Below are positions 57,749 to 64,000 of a stretch of DNA of 64,000 bases, piece after piece (the first letter of the stretch is position 1; every line of letters begins with the position of its first letter). The stretch covers positions 744,001 through 808,000 of the forward strand of contig NZ_AP026677.1 in assembly GCF_025997915.1 (NCBI RefSeq). Direction: 5' to 3'. The notes beneath the pieces were generated by a model. The model was not told the DNA's origin. It saw only the letters and a program-made list of their open reading frames with translations, and did not search any database. The translations under genes and the position numbers were made by a program. The stretch is from Aquiluna sp. KACHI24. Lineage in GTDB: Bacteria > Actinomycetota > Actinomycetes > Actinomycetales > Microbacteriaceae.

Positions 57749-58395
57749 CTAAGGCGATAACTCTCTTTAGAGAGCACGTGACCGTGACGTGTAGACAATC
57801 TGACCCAGCCCTTGGTTCTATAAACCTTCACAATCTCGCCCTGAGTCATAAAACCCAAGCCAGCAAGTGCAAAGGCCACAGCTGCGGGGAAATTATGTTC
57901 GAGCCCCACTGACTTACCCCAAATCTGCAACCTGACCTTGGCGGCGATCGAACTACCAATACTCTCAGGCAAGGCACCCGCCACCTCAGCTATGCCGTCT
58001 TTCGCCCATTGGGTGATCTGCGCTTGTGGGATCTCCCCCGCCGGCTCCCATCCCACTCTGGGTGGAGTGACGCCTGTCCATGCTGCTCGCTGTTGAACAG
58101 GTGGTAGCGCTAGCTCCAGGTCTTCGCCAACGGCGGCAAGTCGCTCGAGAATTGCGGCAATCTCGAAGTTTGCATCAATCTCATGAGGTGCCGAAAGCTT
58201 GATAGTTCTTAGCCCCAACACGGTTGGACCATCAGCCAGGAGGCTTCCCGAGTAAATCGGCGAAACATAGACCGCCAGCACGTCAGAGAAGGCTCTGAGC
58301 TTGACCAAGCCCTCCTGGTCCAACTTCTTGGCTCGCTCAAGGAAACTGATTAGGTCTGATACGTCGGATGGATCGCTGAGATGGATTGCTGGCAT
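57745..58395 (-). CDS. Conserved hypothetical protein
   Basis: 216 residues, no membrane segment or signal. The N-terminus MPAIHLSDPSDVSDLISFLERAK leads to a region with LLADGPTVLGLRTIKL and a Trp-rich C-terminal half (QRAAWTGVTPPRVGWEP, ITQWAKDGIAEVA). I cannot name a family; its position beside glbO and tesB recalls unannotated proteins at this site in related actinobacteria. The 3' end overlaps glbO by 4 nt. Divergent from tesB with 34 bp between. Confidence 0.82.
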   Translation of the reverse strand: MPAIHLSDPSDVSDLISFLERAKKLDQEGLVKLRAFSDVLAVYVSPIYSGSLLADGPTVLGLRTIKLSAPHEIDANFEIAAILERLAAVGEDLELALPPVQQRAAWTGVTPPRVGWEPAGEIPQAQITQWAKDGIAEVAGALPESIGSSIAAKVRLQIWGKSVGLEHNFPAAVAFALAGLGFMTQGEIVKVYRTKGWVRLSTRHGHVLSKESYRLS

Positions 58396-58429
58396 GAGGG
58401 TTCTAAACTAGCGCTGAACAGGGGAAATA

Positions 58430-59305
58430 ATGACCATCGCCATCCCAGATGACCCAGTCAAGGACTTGCTCAGGGTCCTCGACCTGAAGCAATTGACTCC
58501 AACCGAATTCGTTGGTGAAACCCAGTGGATGCCCCATGGTCGAGTTTTCGGTGGTCAAGTTTTGGCTCAGGCTCTGACGGCAGCCCAGCGCACTCTGAAT
58601 CAATCCAGACCGGTTCACTCCCTGCACTCTTATTTTTTGCGGCCGGGCGATATCAACCTCGAAATATGTTTTTCCGTGGAGATTCTTCGAGATGGAAAGA
58701 GCTTCAGTGCTCGGAGAGTTCACGCTCTTCAAAACGATGTTCCCATCTTCTCCATGATTGCCTCGTTCCAGGAACACTCCCCAGGTTTAGAACACAGCAC
58801 CGATTTTCCAACTGGTGTTCCGGACCCAGAGTCACTGCCTTCGGCAGCAAATCTCTTAGGGCAAATTGATCACCCGATCGCTGAATACTGGTCGAAGGCT
58901 AGGCCATTTGACCTGAGGCATGTGAACGGTCCGCTCTACTTCGGAGCGGCGAAGGACAATGCCCCGAACCAAATGGTTTGGTTCAGGGCGCTTGGGGAAT
59001 TCTCAGATGACCTGAAGTTGAACGCGGCCGCGCTGGCATACGCGTCTGACTACTCGATACTCGAGCCGATTCTCAAGCGTCATGGCATAGCCTGGGCACA
59101 CCCAGGTCTCAGCTCCGCGAGCTTGGATCACGCGATGTGGTTTCACAGACCTTCAAAAGTTGACCAGTGGCACCTGTATGTTCAAGAAAGCCCATCAGCG
59201 CAGGGCGGCAGAGGCCTATCTATCGGCAAGATCTTCAACCAGTCGGGCGAGCTGGTGGCAACCTGCGCCCAAGAGGGCATGGTCAGAGTCCCTGAAGTTT
59301 CCTAG
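58430..59305 (+). CDS. tesB: Acyl-CoA thioesterase II
   Basis: Hydrolyses fatty-acyl-CoA to free acid and CoA. 291 residues with a double hot-dog fold. Motifs: GRVFGGQVLAQALTAAQRT near 37-55, VHSLHSYFLRPGD near 63-75, the C-terminal domain with ASDYSILEPILKRHG, SLDHAMWFHRP and GRGLSIGKIFNQSGELVA. The catalytic Asp/Thr/Gln positions are compatible. The 3' end overlaps ettA by 4 nt. Confidence 0.95.
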   Translation: MTIAIPDDPVKDLLRVLDLKQLTPTEFVGETQWMPHGRVFGGQVLAQALTAAQRTLNQSRPVHSLHSYFLRPGDINLEICFSVEILRDGKSFSARRVHALQNDVPIFSMIASFQEHSPGLEHSTDFPTGVPDPESLPSAANLLGQIDHPIAEYWSKARPFDLRHVNGPLYFGAAKDNAPNQMVWFRALGEFSDDLKLNAAALAYASDYSILEPILKRHGIAWAHPGLSSASLDHAMWFHRPSKVDQWHLYVQESPSAQGGRGLSIGKIFNQSGELVATCAQEGMVRVPEVS

Positions 59306-60984
59306 TCGCGAGTTAGTCGACGATAAGTCGAGCGGTGCGGCTTAGCCGCCTCCGGACCCAGTCGCTCAACCTTATTCGCCTCATAAGCCTCGAAGTTACC
59401 TTCGAACCAGTACCACTGATCTGGGTTCTCGTCGGTGCCCTCATAGGCAAGAATGTGGCTTGCAACGCGGTCAAGGAACCAGCGGTCGTGTGTGATGACC
59501 ACAGCACAACCTGGAAACTCAAGCAATGCATTTTCCAAAGAGGCCAAGGTCTCAACGTCTAAGTCGTTAGTCGGCTCGTCCAAGAGCAACAGGTTTCCAC
59601 CCTGCTTCAATGTCAAAGCCAGGTTTAGACGGTTGCGCTCACCACCGGAAAGCACACCGGCCTTCTTTTGCTGGTCGCCACCCTTGAACCCAAAGGCTGC
59701 AACATAAGCCCTGGAAGGCATTTCGACCTGACCCACGGTAATGAAATCAAGCCCACCCGAGACAACTTCCCAGAGGGACTTATTTGGGTCAATGCCGGCA
59801 CGGTTCTGGTCAACATATGAAATCTTTACCGTCTCGCCAACCTTTAGGTCACCAGAGTCGAGTTCGTGAAGACCCGTAATGCACTTGAATAGTGTCGACT
59901 TTCCGACACCGTTTGGACCGATGATTCCGACGATTCCATTGCGTGGAAGGGAGAAACTCAGGTTGCTAAATAGCGGCCTGCCATCAAAGCCCTTCGAGAT
60001 GTTCTTGGCCTCGATAACAACATTTCCGAGTCGAGGTCCCGGTGGAATCTGAATCTCTTCAAAATCAAGTTTTCTAGTCTTCTCGGCCTCAGCTGCCATC
60101 TCCTCGTAACGAGCCAAACGAGCCTTAGATTTTGTCTGCTTTGCCTTCGGTGAGGATCTGACCCACTCGAGCTCGTCTGCAAGTCGTTTTGCAAGCTTGG
60201 CGTCCTTCTTGCCCTGGACGGAAAGGCGCTCGGCCTTCTTCTCGAGGTAGGTGGAGTAGTTGCCCTCATACGGATAAGCACGTCCTCGGTCTAGCTCCAA
60301 GATCCACTCGGCGACATTGTCGAGGAAGTAACGGTCGTGGGTTACGGCCAACACCGCACCTGGGTACTTGGCTAGGTGCTGCTCGAGCCAGAGCACGCTC
60401 TCGGCATCGAGGTGGTTGGTTGGCTCATCCAGAAGAAGCAGGTCCGGTTTTTGCAACAGCAGCTTGCAAAGCGCGACTCGTCGACGCTCACCACCTGATA
60501 GGTGAGTTACTGGGGTGTCCCCCGGAGGGCAGCGCAATGCATCCATCGCCTGCTCAAGTTGGTTTTCAAGATCCCAGCCGTTCTGGGCGTCAATCTCTTC
60601 TTGCAGGCCACCCATTTCAGAGAGCAGGGAATCGTAATCAGCGTCTGGATTGGCTAGCTCTGCGGAAATCTCGTTGAAGCGGTCGATCTTGCTCTTGAGC
60701 TCACCAACGGCTTCCTCAACATTGCCAAGAACCGTCTTCTCCTCATTGAGCGGAGGCTCCTGCATCAAGATTCCGACGCTGAAGCCAGGAGAAAGTCGAG
60801 CCTCGCCATTCGAAGGCGTGTCAAGCCCGGCCATGATTTTCAGGACTGATGACTTACCTGCGCCGTTTGGTCCAACGACACCAATTTTTGCGCCTGGATA
60901 AAAGGCAAGCGTGACATCGTCAAGAATGACCTTGTCGCCATGTGCTTTGCGAGCTTTGATCATCTGGTAGATAAATTCAGCCAA
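59302..60984 (-). CDS. ettA: Energy-dependent translational throttle protein EttA (ABC-F)
   Basis: Soluble ABC-F ATPase that binds the ribosomal E site and gates entry into elongation. 560 residues. Two nucleotide-binding domains: Walker A GPNGAGKSS (about 38-46) with LSGGERRRVALCKLL, and Walker A GPNGVGKST (about 355) with LSGGERNRLNLALTL; the P-site tRNA-interaction linker lies between (about 240-320). The length and arm fit EttA rather than an antibiotic-resistance ABC-F. It is preceded by a ~137-nt structured leader after ssb. Confidence 0.95.
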   Translation of the reverse strand: MAEFIYQMIKARKAHGDKVILDDVTLAFYPGAKIGVVGPNGAGKSSVLKIMAGLDTPSNGEARLSPGFSVGILMQEPPLNEEKTVLGNVEEAVGELKSKIDRFNEISAELANPDADYDSLLSEMGGLQEEIDAQNGWDLENQLEQAMDALRCPPGDTPVTHLSGGERRRVALCKLLLQKPDLLLLDEPTNHLDAESVLWLEQHLAKYPGAVLAVTHDRYFLDNVAEWILELDRGRAYPYEGNYSTYLEKKAERLSVQGKKDAKLAKRLADELEWVRSSPKAKQTKSKARLARYEEMAAEAEKTRKLDFEEIQIPPGPRLGNVVIEAKNISKGFDGRPLFSNLSFSLPRNGIVGIIGPNGVGKSTLFKCITGLHELDSGDLKVGETVKISYVDQNRAGIDPNKSLWEVVSGGLDFITVGQVEMPSRAYVAAFGFKGGDQQKKAGVLSGGERNRLNLALTLKQGGNLLLLDEPTNDLDVETLASLENALLEFPGCAVVITHDRWFLDRVASHILAYEGTDENPDQWYWFEGNFEAYEANKVERLGPEAAKPHRSTYRRLTRD

Positions 60985-61008
60985 TTTGCATCCTTTTTTC
61001 TCAGGCGA

Positions 61009-61076
61009 AAATCCCTCTTCGCCAACGCCTTGGAAAGCTTAGCTGACCGAAGGCACACGCTGACGAAGAGGGATTT
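61009..61076 (-). repeat. 13-bp inverted repeat in the ettA leader
   Basis: Perfect 13-nt arms AAATCCCTCTTCG (61009-61021) and CGAAGAGGGATTT (61064-61076) separated by 42 nt, so the leader RNA of ettA can fold a long stem just upstream of the AAAAAAGGAT ribosome binding site. The arms are too perfect for chance. Whether it acts as an attenuator, an RNase site or a protein-binding site cannot be said. Confidence 0.8.
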
Positions 61077-61081
61077 AGGTA

Positions 61082-61115
61082 TCGACCAGCTTTGCTTGGG
61101 GGGGTGACTGGTCGA
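61082..61115 (-). repeat. 8-bp inverted repeat after ssb, with a G-run
   Basis: TCGACCAG (61082-61089) and CTGGTCGA (61108-61115) with an 18-nt loop containing a run of seven G on the plus strand (61098-61104). It starts 6 nt after the ssb stop codon on the minus strand. No U-tract follows, so it is a weak terminator candidate or part of the leader structure. Confidence 0.6.
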
Positions 61116-61121
61116 CTTCTT

Positions 61122-61535
61122 TTAGGCAGGCTGGAGCTCTTCCGATAGCTCCTCCTCCAGTTCATCCTCATCGGGACGAATCACCACGCGATCAAAAGTG
61201 CTGGTGCCGAAGTTCAGATCCAGGCCAACATGGTCCGCGTCAATTTCGACCGAGGTTCCGGAGCGATCTCCGTTATCCCAGTCGCGAATTTTGAGCTTGC
61301 CGGCAACTACGATTCGGTCACCCTTGCTGATTGAGTCAAGAATATTTTTGGCTAGTTGGCGAAACGCCACGACGGTGAACCAATTGGTTGAGGTTGTGGT
61401 CCACGTATTTTTCGTTGCGTCGAAACGACGGGAATTCGCCGCGAGCCGGAAACTGCACATGAGTAGGTTGTCGGCCGTCTCACGACGCTTTACATCCGTT
61501 GCAACGAGCCCCGAGACTGTGATTTGTTCTGACAT
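61122..61535 (-). CDS. ssb: Single-stranded DNA-binding protein (SSB, second type)
   Basis: Single OB-fold SSB of 137 residues; NLLMCSFRLAANSRRFDA and TNWFTVVAFRQLAKN with KGDRIVVAGKLKIRDW are family marks. The acidic tip that recruits repair proteins (DDDIPF in most) is absent; it ends EDELEEELSEELQPA. It is not in the rpsF-rpsR cluster, so it may be the SsbB-type paralogue of competence. AGGAGGGCAA is directly before the ATG. A DnaA-box-like motif lies in the upstream gap. Confidence 0.9.
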   Translation of the reverse strand: MSEQITVSGLVATDVKRRETADNLLMCSFRLAANSRRFDATKNTWTTTSTNWFTVVAFRQLAKNILDSISKGDRIVVAGKLKIRDWDNGDRSGTSVEIDADHVGLDLNFGTSTFDRVVIRPDEDELEEELSEELQPA

Positions 61536-61604
61536 TTGCCCTCCTAGGTTGTTTCACCCAGTGTTGCAACTGCCGACTCAAAACCACAGGGCTGCTTGCG
61601 AAGC

Positions 61605-61613
61605 TGTGGATAA
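61605..61613 (-). promoter_or_regulatory. DnaA box-like 9-mer
   Basis: TGTGGATAA (minus strand TTATCCACA, the exact DnaA box consensus) in the 98-bp gap between msrA and ssb. Only one copy is visible. It may serve DnaA-linked control of ssb or be chance. Confidence 0.5.
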
Positions 61614-61633
61614 CTTGAGCGATCCAGTACTTG

Positions 61634-62152
61634 TTAGCGAAGCAGGTGGGTGAACTTTGAGCGGACCTTGGCAACCTTTGGGGCGACCACGGCTACGCAA
61701 TAGCCCTGATTCGGGTTCTTGGCGAAGAAGTCCTGGTGGTACTCCTCTGCTGGATAGAACTCGCCCAACTCCGTTACCTCTGTAACCACGGCATCACCCC
61801 AAATCGCCTTTGAACGCTCAAGAGCAGCCTCGAACACCTCGCGCTGACCTGAAACGTAGAACATTGAGGATCGGTACTGAGTGCCGATGTCATTGCCCTG
61901 GCGGTTCAGTTGAGTTGGGTCGTGCAGTGTGAAAAAGATGTCGAGAATGTCATCTGAAGAAATCACGCTCTCATCAAACTCAATGCTCACCACCTCAGCG
62001 TGACCAGTGTTGCCATCACAAACCTGCTCATAGGTCGGATTCACCTTATGTCCACCGGTGTAACCACAGGTCACATCAGAGATGCCCTTGAACTGAGAGT
62101 ATGCGGAGTCGAGACACCAGAAGCAGCCGCCGCCTAGAACGAATTTTGTCAT
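61634..62152 (-). CDS. msrA: Peptide methionine sulfoxide reductase MsrA
   Basis: Repairs the S-form of oxidised methionine, using thioredoxin. 172 residues. GGCFWC with catalytic Cys10 and Cys13, SVISSDDILDIFFTLHDPTQ and EYHQDFFAKNPNQGYC, whose final Cys is the resolving residue. A single-domain MsrA with no fused MsrB. The thioredoxin gene (63157) is nearby and could be its reductant. It is convergent with nothing and divergent from the EamA gene. Confidence 0.96.
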   Translation of the reverse strand: MTKFVLGGGCFWCLDSAYSQFKGISDVTCGYTGGHKVNPTYEQVCDGNTGHAEVVSIEFDESVISSDDILDIFFTLHDPTQLNRQGNDIGTQYRSSMFYVSGQREVFEAALERSKAIWGDAVVTEVTELGEFYPAEEYHQDFFAKNPNQGYCVAVVAPKVAKVRSKFTHLLR

Positions 62153-62214
62153 GGGTAACTAAACTCACTTTCCAAGACCTCGCTTCCCGATGCCAGGTCT
62201 CTTAGGAAGCCTAA

Positions 62215-63153
62215 TTGACTCAAAAGCACCCAACTCTAGGCGTGATATTTGCTCTAACCGCCGCACTGCTTTTTGGCTTGAACGCCTCAACCACCAAAGT
62301 CATCATTCAATCTGGACTCTCCGCAGAGCAGGTTGTTTTCATTCGCTCGATGTTCTCAGCAACCATCGCCCTGATCTGGGCTCTGATTGCAAATCGCTCC
62401 GCCCTTCGAGTGAAGGCGAAGCAAATTCCGCCATTACTACTGCTGGGGGTTGTTGGTGTTGGAGCGCTGCAGTGGACCTATTCACTGGCGGTCGTAAAGC
62501 TGCCCGTTGGAATCGCGCTGTTGATTGAGTACACCGCGGTGCTGTGGGTTCCGATAATCATGATGCTGTTCTTCAGCGAATCAGTGAAAAAGCAAATCTG
62601 GCTTGGTGCGGCCCTCGTTCTAGGTGGTTTGGCGGTAGTCGGTCAGGTTTGGGATTCGACCCTAAATCCAGAGGGAGTGCTCTGGGGCATTGCTGCCGCA
62701 GCATCACTGACTTTCTACTTCATCTCCGGCGAGCGAATTCAGCGCAACCTACCCACCAACGTGACCATGTTTTACGGCATGACCACCGCGACTCTCTTAT
62801 TCTTGCCATTCGCCAACTGGCCAGCGTTTGACTTCGCATCACTGGGCACGCAACTCGATTTGACGGGCAACCTAAGTGGAACAGAACTGCCGCTGTGGGT
62901 GCTTTTGGTTTGGATGGGCGTCATGGGCTCTTTCCTTCCGATGGCATTTAGCTATCTGGCTTTGCGACACCTCAGCGCAACCATCGTCGGCATTATCGCG
63001 ACAAGTGAGACGGTGCTGGCATTCCTATTTGCCCTGCTGTGGCTGGGCGAGGTCATCACTTTCACACAAACCCTGGGGGGTATAGTGGTGGTGCTCGGAA
63101 TCCTGCTCGCACAGACCGCGCGGAAGCAAAAGACATTAGAAACAGTTGAGTAA
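62215..63153 (+). CDS. EamA/RhaT family DMT transporter
   Basis: Drug/metabolite transporter superfamily; 312 residues with ten hydrophobic helices in two EamA repeats (about 10-140 and 150-300). Substrate unknown. The TTG at 62215 has AGGAAG 6 nt upstream; a GTG at 62239 is the alternative. Followed by thioredoxin after 3 nt. Confidence 0.9.
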   Translation: MTQKHPTLGVIFALTAALLFGLNASTTKVIIQSGLSAEQVVFIRSMFSATIALIWALIANRSALRVKAKQIPPLLLLGVVGVGALQWTYSLAVVKLPVGIALLIEYTAVLWVPIIMMLFFSESVKKQIWLGAALVLGGLAVVGQVWDSTLNPEGVLWGIAAAASLTFYFISGERIQRNLPTNVTMFYGMTTATLLFLPFANWPAFDFASLGTQLDLTGNLSGTELPLWVLLVWMGVMGSFLPMAFSYLALRHLSATIVGIIATSETVLAFLFALLWLGEVITFTQTLGGIVVVLGILLAQTARKQKTLETVE

Positions 63154-63156
63154 AAA

Positions 63157-63516
63157 ATGGCGACTTTAGACCTGACCCTAGAAACCTTTGAAACCACCAT
63201 CAAAAAGGATGGCATCACGCTGGTGGATTTCTGGGCAGAGTGGTGTGGACCCTGCCGAATGTTCGGCCCGATCTTTGAAAAATCCTCCGAGGCACACCCG
63301 GAGATTAGATTTGGCAAGGTAGACACCGAGGCTCAGCAGGAGTTGGCCGGGATGGCGGGTATCACTTCGATCCCGACCCTAATGATTTTTAGAGACGGCA
63401 TCTTGCTGTTCAACCAGGCTGGTGCCCTGCCTGGCCCTGCACTGGAAGACCTAATCGGCAAGGTCGAAGCGTTGGACATGGATGAGGTTCGCGCCGAGAT
63501 TGCTAAGCAGCAGTAA
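63157..63516 (+). CDS. trxA: Thioredoxin
   Basis: Disulfide reductant of 119 residues, with WCGPC at 29-33 and the cis-Pro in ITSIPTLMIF. It has a slightly longer C-terminus than E. coli TrxA. It begins 3 nt after the EamA gene. It may supply MsrA and ribonucleotide reductase; that is inference. Confidence 0.96.
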   Translation: MATLDLTLETFETTIKKDGITLVDFWAEWCGPCRMFGPIFEKSSEAHPEIRFGKVDTEAQQELAGMAGITSIPTLMIFRDGILLFNQAGALPGPALEDLIGKVEALDMDEVRAEIAKQQ

Positions 63517-63521
63517 GGCAA

Positions 63522-63752
63522 ATGCGTAATAACTCACTAGCAATGCTCGCCACCATCACCGGTGTCGGCATCCTGGCCTGGTGGGTTGGATTTTTTGATC
63601 CAGAAACCTGCACCCCAGAGGCCCAGCAGGCTGGCTGGACCAGCTGTGAATCAATAGCTCAGGAGCGCACTCTCGCACTGTGGGTGTTGATCATCACAAC
63701 CTTGGTTGCAGTCACAATCACCCTGGTGAGGCGAAATAAGCGCAAGCGCTAG
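63522..63752 (+). CDS. Small membrane protein, unknown
   Basis: 76 residues with two hydrophobic segments (about 7-24 and 50-68) separated by a Cys-containing loop (ETCTPEAQQ, TSCESI) and a basic tail RRNKRKR. Topology: two helices, ends inside. It follows trxA by 5 nt. The two cysteines are on the likely outer side and could form a disulfide. No family recognised. Confidence 0.75.
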   Translation: MRNNSLAMLATITGVGILAWWVGFFDPETCTPEAQQAGWTSCESIAQERTLALWVLIITTLVAVTITLVRRNKRKR

Positions 63753-64000
63753 TTAGAGCGCCGCGAACTCACTGTAGGGAAGATCAGGAAAAGCGTGGTG
63801 TACCGCCGAGTTTGTCAGCACGCCATCGTGAGTGTTTAGACCCAAGGCAAGCGCAGGATCCTGAGCACAGGCCTTTTGCCAACCAAGCTCAGCAAGCTTC
63901 ATCAGATAGGGCAAAGTCGCGTTGGTTAGAGCCTGAGTTGAGGTCTGCGGCACAGCCCCTGGCATGTTTGCCACACAGTAATAGGTGCTCTGGTGCACCT
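63753..64000 (-). CDS. ald: Alanine dehydrogenase (C-terminal part)
   Basis: 3' end of an NAD-dependent L-alanine dehydrogenase; it runs off the right edge. The visible ~82 residues include [36 protein letters not shown], which are the family C-terminal marks (substrate-site ANxPGAVPxTS). It begins on the base after the stop of the 76-aa gene, so these are convergent and touching. The N-terminal catalytic part is outside the window. Confidence 0.92.
   Translation of the reverse strand, partial: VHQSTYYCVANMPGAVPQTSTQALTNATLPYLMKLAELGWQKACAQDPALALGLNTHDGVLTNSAVHHAFPDLPYSEFAAL

Noticed and set aside
60910-61060. A 26-codon GTG ORF overlapping the ettA start in the leader (minus strand)
   Set aside because: It has no ribosome binding site or recognisable leader features; with one open frame in this short region, chance is likely.

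Overview
The window is a gene-dense stretch of an actinobacterial chromosome, roughly 50-55% G+C by eye. The best guess is a small-genome member of the Microbacteriaceae (the freshwater Rhodoluna/Aquiluna type). Reasons: actinobacterial gene order (comEA-comEC-holA-rpsT-lepA-hemW-hrcA-dnaJ; rplU-rpmA-obg-proB-proA-nadD-rsfS; clpX-clpP2-clpP1-tig-nei-rpiB-pepN-glbO, the last close to the M. tuberculosis Rv2457c-Rv2470 order), TANNNT -10 boxes with leaderless starts, and a DUF6504-dnaE2 cassette. The family assignment is inference. No phage, insertion sequence, CRISPR array or rRNA was seen. No stretch over about 140 bp lacks a gene, and most neighbours touch or overlap.

Layout. 1-2170: start of recO, then leuA behind a leucine leader-peptide regulatory region. 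2171-8602: an eight-gene chain read leftwards (hrcA-dnaJ-rsmE-HIT-phoH-ybeY-CBS protein-era), headed by a perfect CIRCE operator. 8610-11666: hemW and lepA. 11700-12100: rpsT on the plus strand with a clear promoter and a bidirectional terminator. 12101-15452: holA-comEC-comEA (DNA uptake). 15513-20074: leuS, then the divergent folate pair pabB/pabC. 20126-24375: a DNA-damage module made of an SRAP (YedK) gene whose normal start codon is missing, a LexA-type SOS box, a DUF6504 gene and dnaE2, without imuB. 24372-26995: Bax-inhibitor-like protein, a quinone-detoxification pair (mhqD/mhqO) and a DUF167 gene whose end lies inside a tRNA-Ala gene on the other strand. 26974-33257: one long leftward unit rplU-rpmA-obg-proB-proA-(59-aa membrane protein)-nadD-(RRERR protein)-rsfS-tRNA-Ala. 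33270-41121: RNase E/G, VKOR, ndk, DUF4233, folC, ileS.

41193-46829: valS, an M3 peptidase and a BenE transporter that lacks an obvious start. 46937-50942: clpX, clpP2, clpP1 (behind a ClgR-like box), tig and tRNA-Pro. 51016-54202: tRNA-Gly, nei, rpiB, a DUF1648-like membrane protein and a cation/proton antiporter. 54284-59305: pepN, a short MscS channel, glbO, an unknown gene and tesB. 59302-62152: ettA behind a structured leader, ssb and msrA. 62215-64000: EamA transporter, thioredoxin, a small membrane protein and the 3' end of alanine dehydrogenase.

Taken together this is mainly housekeeping: translation and ribosome biogenesis (era, ybeY, rsmE, lepA, rpsT, obg, rsfS, leuS, ileS, valS, ettA), protein quality control (hrcA/dnaJ, clp, tig, pepN, M3 peptidase), amino-acid and cofactor synthesis (leuA, proBA, pabBC, folC, nadD, rpiB), DNA uptake and repair (comEA/EC, ssb, nei, dnaE2, SRAP, recO), and redox or stress functions (msrA, trx, VKOR, mhqOD, glbO). 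The most interesting parts are regulatory: the leuA leader whose Leu codons complement the leuA ribosome binding site, the imuB-less SOS cassette with the startless SRAP gene, and the folded leader of ettA. I did not find a wholly new multi-gene system.
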